This document shows positions 1-11,010 of a DNA stretch of 64,000 bases, in pieces. The DNA is taken from NCBI RefSeq assembly GCF_000090795.2, contig NW_003546264.1, positions 202,191 through 266,190 on the forward strand, in the 5' to 3' direction. This DNA comes from Amphimedon queenslandica (lineage: Eukaryota > Porifera > Demospongiae > Haplosclerida > Niphatidae). A program made the translations under genes and the position numbers. Numbering within the stretch: the stretch's first letter is position 1; each line of letters opens with the position of its first letter. The notes below the pieces were generated by a model, which saw only the letters and a list, made by a program, of their open reading frames with translations, was not told where the DNA came from and ran no database searches.

Positions 1-3000
1 CATCCTAACATAAAAATGAATAAATGATAGATAAAATAAATAATGATAATATTATGTTTTCTCTCTTACCTGTACTACACCAACATATTCCATCTGTGAC
101 AAAATCTGATCATCTTCCTGGAGGGAGAGAGAGAAAGGATCAATGAAGAGCAGCTGTAGGATATCATTAATGTTCTCTCACTGTTTGACGTAGAGGAGGT
201 AAGTCTCTATTGATGTCGTCATATTTATTCACTAAACAACAAACAAACAAACAAACAAATGACAATAACAACAACAAAGCTCATACATGTTGTATCCCTG
301 ATCATCACTCGAACAAATTTCGAGCGTTTTTCCACCTGCTCCTTCAGATCAGTCAAACAAGACTGAGGGACCTCCTTAGAGTAGAAACCCAGCCCGAGGA
401 TATTGGGCTTCATGCCACCCAGACCAGCTGCCTGGTTATTAATAATAGTTAATAAACTAATAGTTAATTAACTAACTGTTAATAAACTCCTAGTCCCAGC
501 TCTGAAGGTATCAGATACGGTTAATTCAACAAATGCTTTAAACTTTGAGATCTCAACAAAGTCCAGCCAGGTCTTCAGCTGTTTATTGTAATAGTCAGCA
601 ACCTCAGGATTGAAGGGCTGGACTACAACATGACCAAGGACATATAGACCGCCCTATAATGAATATTAATGAGGAAGTGTGGTCTTGTTAATTAGCCACA
701 CCTTCTTTAAATCATTGCAGAACTTGATCATCCTAAAAGATGACCGTGGGTTGGTGACCATTAGAAGTATCTCTGGCCTCCAAAACTTCACGTGACTCTT
801 CCTGATATCCAACCTCAGGAGGTACTTACGAACCTAATAAAAATGGGTGTGGTCAATAGTAGGTGTGGCTTCTGTTTTACCTGATGATAGATGAGTGCTT
901 GTGATACGTCACCCCATGGGGTAGCAGGGGATCGTAACAACAATATAACAAAGAGGAGTATCATGATTACTAAATATAGAACGGAATGATTATGTCATAA
1001 TGAGGTCATTGGTAATACCTAGTGTGATGGCAGCGTACAATGGCTGGATCACAAACATCAACACAAAACAACTGAGAGCACCAAGGAAGGAGGTGTAGCG
1101 GGAATAGAACTGGAACGTCGGCCTATACCAATAATAATAATATAATAACTATTAATAACTACTTATAACTATTAATAATTACCTGAAATTAGGAGCAGAT
1201 GCAAACTTTAGTGCTAAACAGGCCAAGTTGACGACTCCATAAGATAAGAGGAAGAACATGGTCACTATTGGAGCTATGGCATTCAATTTACCGATAAAAA
1301 GGGTACACTAGAGGAGGGGAGGAGCTAGTTATTAGGTAGTTAATTAACAATAATACCTGTACTAAGAACCAACAAAGGAGTACTGAGACAATCGGCTCTT
1401 TCTTCTTACCAACAGTCCACGTAAACGGATGCAGTATACCACCTAAATATTATCAGTATATTATTAGTATGCTATCAGTATACTATTAGTATACTATCAG
1501 TTTATTATCAGTATATTATTAGTATATTATCAGTATATCATATCTTACTGAACAGCCTGTCTTTAGCTAGTGCATATAAAACTCTTGAGGCTCCAATGAG
1601 GTTGGACAGAGCAGCTGATAGTGTTGCTGCAAATACGCCAACTGTAATTAACCAGGGACGTATATTAATATACTAATAAATAAAGAAATAAATAAATAAT
1701 TAATTAAATACATGTACCTGGAGGTAGTTATAATTATTAATAAGCATCTCATATTCACAGGTGAAAGCAGTCAGTGTAACTATAAATAGAAGATATCACA
1801 TGACTCATGTTACTAAAAATAGACTTACATAATACAACATAAATACAGAATGTTATGCCGCAGGCTAGTAGGGTCCCCTGGGGTATGGCGGTACTTGGGC
1901 TCTTCAGTTCTCCTGAGATATTAGCACCAGCTGCAAACCAGGAGGAGGAGGAGCTGGTGAGTATTATTAATAATAGTATATACCCATTATTCCTGTACAG
2001 CCATTGAACAAGATAGCAAATACTAATTGAAATGAGAGCTTCTTCATTTGAGTATAATCTTTCTCATAGTGCGACTGTAAGTTAATGATTAAAGTATGTA
2101 AGTACATGTACAAAGTATATTTACATGTACTTACAAAAAAATTATCAGTGAAGGTGCCGAAGCTAAATCCAGTGTAATTAAAACTCACGTCACTATCCTA
2201 TCAAAATAATAATAGAATTAAATGAGAGAGTGAGCGGTGCTAACCTTGAGTGTATTGTCTGGAGCAATTGGAACAGGAAAAGGACCCATCATATACCCAA
2301 AACTAACCTAACGGATAGAAAGTCACATGATGTATAGTCACATGATGGAGGAGTCTTTACCAGGCAAGATATGATTGAGGTCATCACGAGTATAAATATG
2401 ATAAAGGTTGTCTTAGCAAATAAACCTAAAATACAATTAGTAAATGGACACCATTTATCCTTTTTCTCTTCACCTGCTCCAACAAGACAGACGATTAGAC
2501 AGAAGAGCAGTATGATACTTCCATAGAGCAACTTATAACCATAAGATTCTGGCAGAACAGGATGTGTAAGTGTATAATTCTCAGGATAAAACAAGGAACC
2601 ATCGCCAAAATTACTGACCAGGGCTTCAACAAATCCTGTATTAATAACCATTAATAACTATTAATTACCACTTATAACTACATATAAACAATTAATAACT
2701 ATTAATAACTACCAATTATATAAGTAGCTGATCCAAATATATTAGCAATGACAAATATAGCTCCAATGGAACCACCGAACTCTGGACCAAGAGCCCTACT
2801 GATCATGACTAATTAATAATAATTAATTAAGGACCAATAACAACAATAATAATAATAATAATAATAATGATGATGATGATGAGGTAATTATGACACACTA
2901 CTACATAATGACTAGTCATAGCAATTGGCACCATCACAAACAGCTGCTACAACCACACACACAGCACCTTATACACACATACTGTGTACATACAGGTATA

Positions 3001-4554
3001 TGTATACTAATATCCTGGTTATACAGTCTCCTGCTGCTACTGTTTATAGTAACATGACACATTATCATCATTACTGGCTTCCTTCACATGACATACCACA
3101 AAAGATGAACTCAGCAAGAATAAAGTCCCCAAAAGCAATAACAATAACAATAACAGAGTAGTATAAAAGAGAGAAGGAGAGAGAGAATATGACAGAAAGT
3201 GAGAGAAAGAGAGAAAAAAAGAGAGAGAGAGAGAGAGTGTGTGTGTGTGTGTGTGAAAAAGTGTTTTGAAAGGAGGAGGATAATTCAAGAGAGGTCTGGA
3301 GTATAAAAGAGAAGAGAAGGAAAGAGAGAAGAAGAGAGTGTGTGTTTTCATGGCAGAGTTAAATCCTCGGCCCTTTTTAACCCCGTGTGGTGAAGCCACA
3401 CCCCCTAACATGGAAAAGGAACCAAACAAAACCAGACAAGGAGAAGAGGATAATGGAATGACCAATGATATTAATACCACCGGCCAGCAGGAGTCACAAA
3501 CACAAACAAAGAACAACAATAAACAAAAACAACAAAAAACAACAATAGAGAGAGAGAGAGAGAGGAGGGAGGAAAGACTATAATTAGTAACACGTACCAG
3601 TACAATTAATCATGTTTTCTTTTTCTAAAAATAAACTTAAAGTGTTCAAAAGGTCAAAACAGCAGCTGGCCTGGTCTGATGACAAGTGCCAAAACAACTG
3701 TCAACTAACAATACACATACTGTTACTGCTATGTAACAACATTGTAATTAACTGGAGGGTGCATATACTGGTTAATATACTGGTTAATATACTGGTAATA
3801 TACTAATAATATACTAGTAGGATACAGTATACTCCACCTCCTTCAACGTTCCCATTGGTTGCTATGGCAGATATTGAGAGGACAGTCAAAACAACAACAG
3901 AATAACCAATCAAGAGCATGACAATGGTCTCAAGAAACCCGGCCTAAGGGAGAGAAGGGAGACATCATGTGACTATCATGTGATGAGGTAGTCTCGCCCC
4001 GCCCCTTCGCTACCTGCGGACAGGTAGTGAAGGGGCGGGGCAAGACTAGTGATGAGGTTACCTGTCCTACGACCATACCAAGACGAAGGAACAGGACCAC
4101 ACTAAAGATGGACAATATGCAGGGAATTGTAACACCAAATATCATACCAAGCTTCTTCTTACGAGCTGAGGGAGAAAGAAAAAGAAAGATATTATTATCA
4201 TTATTACTATTTTTAGTATTCATAAATGTATCAGCTATGTAAACAAAATGAACTCGTTAAAAGTAACAATTAGGAAAACAATCAAAATTTGATGCTCGTA
4301 CCTTCATATTTTTGAGTCACTTTCTTCTGAAGGAGAGGAACCCCCTCGTCTTGAGGGAGGCCATCAATACTTATCTCATCTTTGCTGGTTTGGCCGCTTC
4401 CCTCCATCACGCTGAAACTGATCTTAACTCCTCTCACGGGCTGATCCTGACCTTTGGCAAGAGGTAGAGAAGGAGGTGGAGGAGATGGTGAAGAGCAAGG
4501 AGGAGGAGTAGAGAAAGAGGCCATTTCAGCACATAATCTCCTGACTCGAGTCAA
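1..4554 (-). CDS. SLC12A9: SLC12A9-like cation-chloride cotransporter (3' partial)
   Basis: Multi-pass membrane transporter of the SLC12 family, closest to SLC12A9/CIP1. Seen: an acidic N-tail, then [20 protein letters not shown] (first membrane helix), [56 protein letters not shown] and [20 protein letters not shown], ending in [15 protein letters not shown] of the cytoplasmic C-domain; these blocks and their order are those of the SLC12A9 branch. Exons 5'-3': 4302-4554, 4062-4165, 3826-3943, 2713-2808, 2474-2635, 2361-2425, 2245-2307, 2135-2197, 1984-2074, 1829-1930, 1718-1779, 1549-1672, 1357-1442, 1183-1307, 1019-1122, 881-969, 702-833, 488-653, 309-427, 70-117; all phases agree. The last C-terminal exons lie beyond the left edge. 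A second in-frame ATG lies at 4524. Transported ion is unknown for this branch. Confidence 0.9.
1445..1545. repeat. 12-bp A/T-rich tandem repeat in SLC12A9 intron
   Basis: The intron between two SLC12A9 exons is almost wholly made of variants of TATCAGTATATT / TATTAGTATACT. It is a local low-complexity satellite with no coding signal. Confidence 0.7.
2809..3825. other. Long SLC12A9 intron with GA-rich tracts and a small plus-strand ORF
   Basis: At about 1 kb this is the longest intron of the SLC12A9-like gene. It contains AAT/ATG triplet runs (2838-2880), a GA tract with GT repeats (3171-3254), a TATAAAA box (3302-3308) and a plus-strand ORF with ATG at 3350 and stop at 3583. The ORF (77 codons) is less A/T-rich at its start than the rest of the intron and begins [20 protein letters not shown]; its end dissolves into Gln/Lys and Arg/Glu simple sequence. 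No family is recognised and a nested gene is unproven. Confidence 0.4.
3990..4047. repeat. 27-bp GC-rich near-perfect inverted repeat (hairpin)
   Basis: Arms 3990-4016 and 4021-4047 pair at 25 of 27 positions around a 4-nt loop. The core is GCCCCGCCCCTTC against GAAGGGGCGGGGC. It lies in the second intron of the SLC12A9-like gene and is far more GC-rich than its surroundings. In transcripts of either strand one of the two mismatches becomes a G-U pair. Confidence 0.85.
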
Positions 4555-4637
4555 AATGATACACGTGATTTGAGTCGTCAGCTACGCCCTCTCATTATCT
4601 ATTTGCGTGGGTGTTGTAATTAGTTGCTGCAGCATCA
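4555..4637. promoter_or_regulatory. Shared head-to-head promoter, SLC12A9-like / fructosamine kinase
   Basis: Only 83 bp separate the two divergent start codons, so both core promoters and 5' leaders must fit or overlap here. A CACGTG palindrome lies at 4562-4567. No TATA box is seen. Confidence 0.6.
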
Positions 4638-5942
4638 ATGGAGGGTATCTTGAAAGAAGCTTTAGGGTGTGATAGAGTGAGGAAGATGGGAGGGAGAGGA
4701 GGAGGAGGGTGTATCAGTGAAGGACAGAGCTATGTGCTGGATGAAAAGAGAACTGTGTTTGTCAAAAAGAACAATAATGAAGATGTAATTAAAAATTATG
4801 AGAATTGATGTACAACTTTAATAGTTTAACATTCTGATTTTAACAATTGCAGGCTAGAGCAATGTTCACTGGTGAAATGGAAGGACTGAAGAGTATTTCA
4901 TTGACTGATACTGTACGTGTACCTCAACCAATAAAGGCAAGTGAAAAAGAGAGAGAATGATAATTAATATTAATGATTGATATGACAGGTATTTGATAGT
5001 GGAGGTGGTTTGTATGTTATCATAATGGAACATGTGGAGATGTTACCGTTGCATAAATATAACGAGGAATTAGGAACAAAACTGGCTCAGTAAGAATAAA
5101 CTAATAATAATGATTTTATTAATAAGTAATTTAATAGACTACATCTTCATAATATTAATAAAATAAAAACATCGATTAAGACCTCAGGGAGGGTACAGTC
5201 AAGTGACTCCGCCCAATCTGAGCTTGTTGATAAATTTGGATTTTCCATTCCAACGTCTTGTGGACTCATTCCCATGCCCAACGACTGGGAAACTGACTGG
5301 ATTGTGAGCTTTGTATCAATTTAATATAATTTTGATTTTTTGGAATTTTTAGGAATTTTATGCCAGGCATAGGTTGCAACCGCAAATTGACAGAATAATA
5401 AAAAATGTAAGAAATAATGAATAACATTAGTGAATTATATACCACTGGTCCACCACATTCAGTACAACAATAGGAAATTGGTGGAACTATGGTCCAATTT
5501 ACAGTTAAAGATGTCTCAGTATTTCAAAGATACAGAGCAAATATTTCCATCACTGTTGCATGGAGACCTGTGGGCTGGGAACACTGCAGAAACTGCCAAT
5601 GGACCAGGTACAATCAACTTATATATTGATACATATTAGAATTAATACTGCCATTTCTCTAGTTATGTTTGATCCAGCTGTGCTGTATGGTCATCATGAA
5701 TTTGATTTGTCAATTTCCAAAATGTTTAGTGGATTCAGTTCAAGTTTCTATGAAGCATATCACAAACTCATACCCATATCTCCAGGATTTGATACCAGAT
5801 TGAAACTATATCAATTGTTTCACTACCTCAACCACTGGTATCAAACAATAATTTAATTATTAAATAATAATTAACTTTTAGGAATCATTTCGGAAGTAGC
5901 TACGAGCAACAAAGCCTATCAATAATGAAACAATTAATTTAA
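4638..5942 (+). CDS. FN3K: Fructosamine-3-kinase / ketosamine-3-kinase
   Basis: Predicted 310-aa kinase that phosphorylates ketosamines on glycated proteins and so destabilises and removes them. The length matches animal FN3K/FN3KRP (309 aa). Seen: [14 protein letters not shown] (nucleotide-binding lobe), catalytic [10 protein letters not shown] with the HGD Asp, the metal-binding [16 protein letters not shown] segment, and a C-terminal helix with [15 protein letters not shown]. Exons: 4638-4784, 4853-4936, 4989-5089, 5138-5303, 5353-5406, 5463-5607, 5663-5837, 5882-5942. Intron 2 has a GC donor (AAG|GCAAGT at 4937); the nearby GT alternative hits a stop. Stop codons of this gene and convergent ALG11 are 13 bp apart. 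It cannot be told from the sequence whether it corresponds to FN3K or FN3KRP. Confidence 0.92.
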
Positions 5943-5955
5943 TTAATAAATTAAC

Positions 5956-7344
5956 TTAATTAACATTAATTGATCTAACAATTGGTCCCAAATGCTTTAC
6001 AATGTTGGACTCAAAACATGAAACGGAGAATTGTTCCTTGACGTGGGTAACCCCCCTCTTCCTCATCCCCTCTTTCTCTTCATCACTCAATCTCATTACA
6101 TCAAGTATGTACTCAGTAAATTCCTCAGTGGATTCTGCCAAATATCCAATGTCCCCCTCAATAACAATATCGTGTTTAGGACCCCCTGACCTGTGGGCTA
6201 TCATAATGCACCCAGCTGCAATACACTCCACTAGTGATATCCCAAAATGTTCGTTGATCATAGTATGAATAGCTACATCTCCACTACCTATTTCTGTTAG
6301 CAGTCTCTGAAATGAGACATTAACTAATAATTGAACGTTATCAATCACTCCTAATTCAACTGCTTTCTTTCTCAGTGACTCCACGCGGGTATGGTCTCCT
6401 TCGTCACGACAGCTTCCGATCATCACCAGAACAGGTTTCTTGTCTTGTGGGCGTGGTTTGTCTAAAAGAGTACGCAATATCTCAAGTTGCTGCTGATGGT
6501 TTTTTTCCGGTCGATATTGTCCGATTGTCACAATACGAAACTCCTCCTCCTCCTCCTTTTTGCTTTTAATATTTGAAAATGTCTCAACGTCACAAGGAGG
6601 GTAAACTATGACCACACCTTCTTTCCTCCACAAGCTGCTTATGTGTCCATACGTCCACGTACTATTCACCATGGTAACGTTAGCACGACGTCCAACAACA
6701 CCGTATAAATAAGCTAAAACTCGATAATAAAGTATCTTAATATTAGTCAGCGTCTTTGATCTACTAATTGATTGATTATTATTAAAGTTGGTTATAGAAG
6801 ATCGGACTAGTTTTAACATGTCCGTACTAACAATTGGATAATGGACGTAGGCTATCACTGGACAACCGGCCATCAACCGGAACAATGGATATATAAAAGC
6901 ATATCCCATCGTATCAAACAGTATGTGGGGGCGTGCCCTTAGTAACGCCTCTGCCCCTAGCAACAGGGACCCAAGGCATTGCCCCAATAGAGTGAATCGA
7001 GGCCAGGTGGTCGCTTCAATCAAAGTCCTTAGTCTAAGACGAACAAACTCTACCCTCTCTTGAGGGAAATTTATACCAAACCTATTGACAGCTTTCTCTA
7101 TTATCTTATAAGATGGTTTGCTCAGTACGGGGTCTCCTGTGTATATTATTATTCTCACTAGTGGCCATTCCCTCAGTATGGCCGCTACTGAGTGCCACAG
7201 TACTCGTTCACCGCCTCCTCCTGCGTCAGCGTACGGGTGGAATAAACCAATGGTTAGCTCTTTAGGCCTCCTCCTTCCTAGTATGCAAAGTAAGAAGAAA
7301 CAGAGTGAGAACGTCCCTATTGCAAAGATAAAGAAACACTCCAT
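5956..7344 (-). CDS. ALG11: ALG11, GDP-Man:Man3GlcNAc2-PP-dolichol alpha-1,2-mannosyltransferase
   Basis: ER enzyme that adds the fourth and fifth mannoses to the lipid-linked oligosaccharide on the cytosolic face, in the N-glycosylation pathway. Single exon, 462 aa from the ATG at 7344. That start is chosen because a membrane anchor (MECFFIFAIGTFSLCFFLLC) follows at once; an in-frame upstream ATG at 7455 would overlap the PRORP start. Family blocks seen: FHPYADAGGGGERVLW, FTLLGQCLGSLLLG, DTMGYAFIYPLF, VHYPIVSTDML, IVYPPCDVETF, GQYRPEKNH and the GT4 motif NEHFGISLVECIAAG. Intronless, unlike its neighbours. Confidence 0.95.
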   Translation of the reverse strand: MECFFIFAIGTFSLCFFLLCILGRRRPKELTIGLFHPYADAGGGGERVLWHSVAAILREWPLVRIIIYTGDPVLSKPSYKIIEKAVNRFGINFPQERVEFVRLRLRTLIEATTWPRFTLLGQCLGSLLLGAEALLRARPHILFDTMGYAFIYPLFRLMAGCPVIAYVHYPIVSTDMLKLVRSSITNFNNNQSISRSKTLTNIKILYYRVLAYLYGVVGRRANVTMVNSTWTYGHISSLWRKEGVVIVYPPCDVETFSNIKSKKEEEEEFRIVTIGQYRPEKNHQQQLEILRTLLDKPRPQDKKPVLVMIGSCRDEGDHTRVESLRKKAVELGVIDNVQLLVNVSFQRLLTEIGSGDVAIHTMINEHFGISLVECIAAGCIMIAHRSGGPKHDIVIEGDIGYLAESTEEFTEYILDVMRLSDEEKEGMRKRGVTHVKEQFSVSCFESNIVKHLGPIVRSINVN

Positions 7345-7424
7345 TTGTTGAGGTGTGAACACTGAACAGTAATGAGGATGCGTGGGTGGTGAAAGGTGTG
7401 GCTGGCCACGTGAAGATTTTAGAA
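7345..7424. promoter_or_regulatory. Shared head-to-head promoter, ALG11 / PRORP
   Basis: The 80 bp between the two divergent ATGs must serve both genes. A CACGTG E-box lies at 7407-7412. An in-frame ATG for PRORP at 7386 would place part of this stretch inside its transcript. Confidence 0.6.
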
Positions 7425-9288
7425 ATGTCTCTTTCTCGATTCTTGTATTTTTCAACTAATTCTGGAGCCATTAGAAGTAGATTAGTAACGAGAAGAGTAT
7501 TTTCAACTAGGGACTCATTGCTGAGACGTCAAGTAATAAAAAGGAAGAAAGAGAGTAGCCTATCTTCAGCATTGAGCCTTTTTGAAGAATTGGTGAGTAA
7601 AGAAAGCAACAAGGAAGAAGCTATACACTCAACACTCAGCACTCTAATTCACTTCTGTGAGGTTCGATAATAATAATAATAATAACAGGACATGACTATA
7701 TACTGGAATTATTTTAGAGAGAAAATGATCAAGTAGGAGGAGAAGAAGTGATGAGAATGATTGACAAATATTGTCCAGAGCCAAGTACAGTATTAATTAT
7801 TAGTACTATTATTTATTGTATTTTTGAAGGTGCTCCATTAGTAACAGCTGCAACTCATTATTTATTAACAACAAAAGACAGAGAAAGGCTGTGGGCTTGG
7901 TACGATCGCCATATGAAGAATACTCCACTAAGAGAGAAAGTTTCTTTAAATCTGCTACAATTTGCAATTGATGATAAAAATAAAGAGAGAGTGAAGGAAA
8001 TATTAGAGAAACATAATCATAGCAATATTGATGATGATCTGATCCAGCCATTAATGGAACTAGCTGCAGAGAAAGAGAGAAAAGGAGACCAAGATTGGAG
8101 AAAAATCGGTTACAATTTGATGGAAAAAGTATCCAGTAATCGAATATTAATTAATAAGAGCACAGCAATGTGCATTGTAAAGTGGTTGACAAGGTATATA
8201 TAATAATGATAATAATGTTGATGATATTTTCTCAGTATGTGGGGCGGAGATGAGCACATTTCTGTTACTGAAACTTTAATTTATGAGTAAGAATATAGCG
8301 TGGTTATTAACTTGATCAATTTGCTGTTCTATAGCAATGGGATTTGTAGCAATTGCAAGCGTAAAATCAAAGAGAATAAATTAACAAAAAGTGAACACTC
8401 TTTACTGCTACAACATGTGAGGTTTCATTGTGTTACTATTTATAGGCACAATTTATTACATTCTGTTACTATTAATAGGCACAAGAGATGCTACTCAAGG
8501 AGCCTTATTCATATGAAAATGGAAAATTAGAGGAAAGAGAAATTAAAAATTTTTTGAAACTTTGTAAAATATATGGTCCATTCGGTGTCATAATAGATGG
8601 TCTGAATATTCTATTGGAACATGCAGATATACCGGGAGGGGGCAATAAAAGCTATGGAAAAGTAACTACATGTATGCACATCTTATTACTGAATGTCTAT
8701 TATCTTTAGCTTATTTCCTTGTGTAACTGGGCTACTAGTTACCAACCTTTGCCAGTTATGGTGATTGGAAGAGCTCACATGAAATCAGTAGTTGGAACTA
8801 TAACAACAAAGCTTCCACTGAATGTGCATTTGTTTTATACCAGCAACAGGTAGAACATATGCTTGTTAATGTTTGTATAATATCCCTGACGGTTAGGGTT
8901 GCTGATGATCATTATTTCATCCATGGGTCACTCTCAAGTGGACGGGATACCTTATTCATAACTAATGATAAACTTGGAGATCATGTTGAAAAGATTGATA
9001 AATCTTTAGTACCAGTTTTTCAAAAATGGCTAAGATCAACTCGTGTGGGACACACTCATGGCAAAAAACCATACTGGAGAGGGTTAGAGGTACGGGATAA
9101 TAAAACAGCAATTTGTTCAGACTCACGATAATAAATCATATTCTTATTATAATTCTTAGATACCACGTCCCTATGAGCTTACAACACAATGGACTGATGA
9201 TGACTGCTGGCACATACCAACCACTGATGACAACTGGTACTGTGTTAAAAGGATTTCTAATGAAATGTTGACAGTAAATGAGAATTGA
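7425..9288 (+). CDS. PRORP: Mitochondrial RNase P catalytic subunit (PRORP/MRPP3)
   Basis: Protein-only RNase P that cuts 5' leaders from mitochondrial tRNA precursors. Predicted about 496 aa. The N-terminus from the ATG at 7425 is Ser/Arg-rich without acids (MSLSRFLYFSTNSG, then RSRLVTRRVFSTR), a clear mitochondrial presequence; an in-frame ATG at 7386 would add 13 residues. A PPR-like helical region follows, then zinc-binding CSNC and the NYN metallonuclease domain: VIDGLNI, VADDHYF, LFITNDKLGDH, with CWHIP near the end completing the zinc site. Exons: 7425-7661, 7718-8193, 8236-8286, 8335-8416, 8479-8661, 8710-8849, 8897-9089, 9160-9288. Metal-binding Asp residues are present, so it is probably active. 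Confidence 0.9.
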
Positions 9289-9905
9289 GAAGCATGTTGC
9301 TTTCAACTGTGTTTCAATTTGATCTCTTTATTCAAATCAAAATAACATCAACTATTATTATTATTATTATTAATAATACAGAGAGTCTCTTTCCTCTTTT
9401 CTTAACAGAATTAACTTCCTAAAAATATAAAACAAATTATTGTCTTTGAAATTCTTCTCTCCTCCCTTTCTCTCTCTCTCTCAAACGTGTCCTCATTACA
9501 TGTGTGTGGTATCCTCGTCACGTTTTAACACCATTTGATCCCTTAATGTGAAATTGATTCCCAATTCCCAATGCCACATTGATCCTAACACATGGATTGA
9601 TTCCTGATCTGATCCCTTAACATGACATTGGATCCCAATTCCTAATGCCACATTGATCCTAATTGATCTCTTAACATGATTTTGATTCCTGATCTGATAT
9701 GCTTAGCAGACAGACACTATGTGCCACATCCATTAATTTTTCAAAAGGGGGTGTGGCCATTTTATGAAAGTAATTAATCCATTTCCATGACAATAACTAA
9801 TGAATAATAATAAGGTTCTTAAAATAAAAACCAATTAAAAATCCCTCAACCAATCCCTGTACATAAACCATATCAACTAGTGTGTGTACATACATACCTT
9901 GTGCT
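9289..9905. other. Intergenic DNA between convergent PRORP and SRSF1, with a short duplication
   Basis: No gene is seen. A 74-bp unit beginning TGATCCCTTAA and containing CCAATTCC and AATGCCACATTGATCCTAA occurs twice (from about 9536 and 9610), with a partial third half. 3' UTRs of both neighbours probably end here. Confidence 0.6.
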
Positions 9906-10769
9906 TTAATTAGAGCGGCTCCTAGAGCGCCTGTATCTTGGACTGCGGCTGCGTCTGGGAGACCCGTCACGGTGTCTCGGTGAGTCGTGGTACCGTGGTG
10001 AGTGACGAGGGGACGGGCTGGGGGAACGACTGTTGCGTCTGTAAGGAGACCCACCAGAGGACGGCTCCGATACTCTTATATAAGCCGACTCACCCTAAAA
10101 TAATAATAATAATGATAATAACAGATTGATGTTTCTTACTTCGTGAGAGCGGAATTTGCTGTCATCAAGGTCTCTCACTGCTCTCTTTGCATGTTCATAT
10201 CTTGCAAATTCAACGACTCCGGTTCCGTCTCTCTCAACGTTAGCATATATGACGTCACCAGCCTGTCTGAAGTGATCCTAAAGTGTATTAATAAATAAAG
10301 ACCACACCCACTGATTAATTAACCTTGATATCTTGCCAAGATCCCGTGGGCGGTAGTCCAGTGATCATTAGTTTGTGTCCTGACTGGCGTCCCCCACCAC
10401 GCCCATACCCGTCACGCCTCCCTCCGCCATAGTAGCCCCTTCCCCCACCACCACGCCCACCAACGTAACGAGGTGACGAGCGAGGTAACTCGACCCGTAG
10501 CTTGTACCCGTCAAACATGTACCCATCCCGACCTCTAATGGCATCATCTGCATCTCTGTGGGCACTAATTAGAATAATACAAATCACGTGATCCCTCACC
10601 TGGGATCCTCAAACTCTATGAAGGCGAATGGGGTCTCCCTCCTATCGTGGAGGTCAACATCAACGAGTTTGCCATATTTGTAGAAGATGTCCTCCAGGTC
10701 TCTCTTCCTTATGTCCCCGGGAAGATTACCAACATACACTTTGCAGTCATTGCTATCAGAGCGGGACAT
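9906..10769 (-). CDS. SRSF1: SR splicing factor SRSF1 (ASF/SF2)
   Basis: Nuclear SR protein that binds exonic enhancers and promotes splice-site choice. Predicted 242 aa (human 248). RRM1: [13 protein letters not shown] (RNP2) and [20 protein letters not shown] (RNP1 region). Gly/Arg hinge: [14 protein letters not shown]. Pseudo-RRM: the diagnostic SWQDIKDHF in place of SWQDLKDHM. A short C-terminal RS/SPR tail of about 50 residues ([18 protein letters not shown], ending RRSRSRSN). Exons: 10600-10769, 10324-10555, 10140-10277, 9906-10094, all in phase. The C-tail has fewer RS dipeptides than vertebrate SRSF1 and more SPR/H units. Confidence 0.95.
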
Positions 10770-10790
10770 CTTGCTTCTCTTTGCAGCTAC

Positions 10791-10802
10791 TGCGCATGCG
10801 CA
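10791..10802. promoter_or_regulatory. NRF1-type palindrome upstream of SRSF1
   Basis: TGCGCATGCGCA, a perfect palindrome and match to the NRF1 core GCGCATGCGC, lies 22 bp upstream of the SRSF1 ATG. Such sites are typical of animal housekeeping core promoters. Imperfect direct repeats with ATATTCATTAACCTTATCAA follow at 10811-10882. Confidence 0.6.
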
Positions 10803-11010
10803 GAAAACTCATCAATATTCATCAACCTTATGAATCTTAGTTAATATTCATTAACCTTATCAACCTTAATTAATATTCATTAATGGTTGCTGCATATCAA
10901 AAGTATTACATAGTTATTATAAAACACAAAAATAGCAGAAAGAAAAGAGAGAGGAGGAAGATGAAAGAGATTATTCAATAAAGGTATAAATTGTAGCTAG
11001 AAAATAATGT

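Noticed and set aside
3037-3519. 160-codon minus ORF rich in Phe, Leu and Ser
   Set aside because: It consists mostly of the complement of GA and GT simple repeats in an SLC12A9 intron.
7386-7424. Upstream in-frame ATG for PRORP
   Set aside because: The ATG at 7425 starts a textbook mitochondrial presequence; the 13 extra residues include acidic Glu and would leave almost no promoter.
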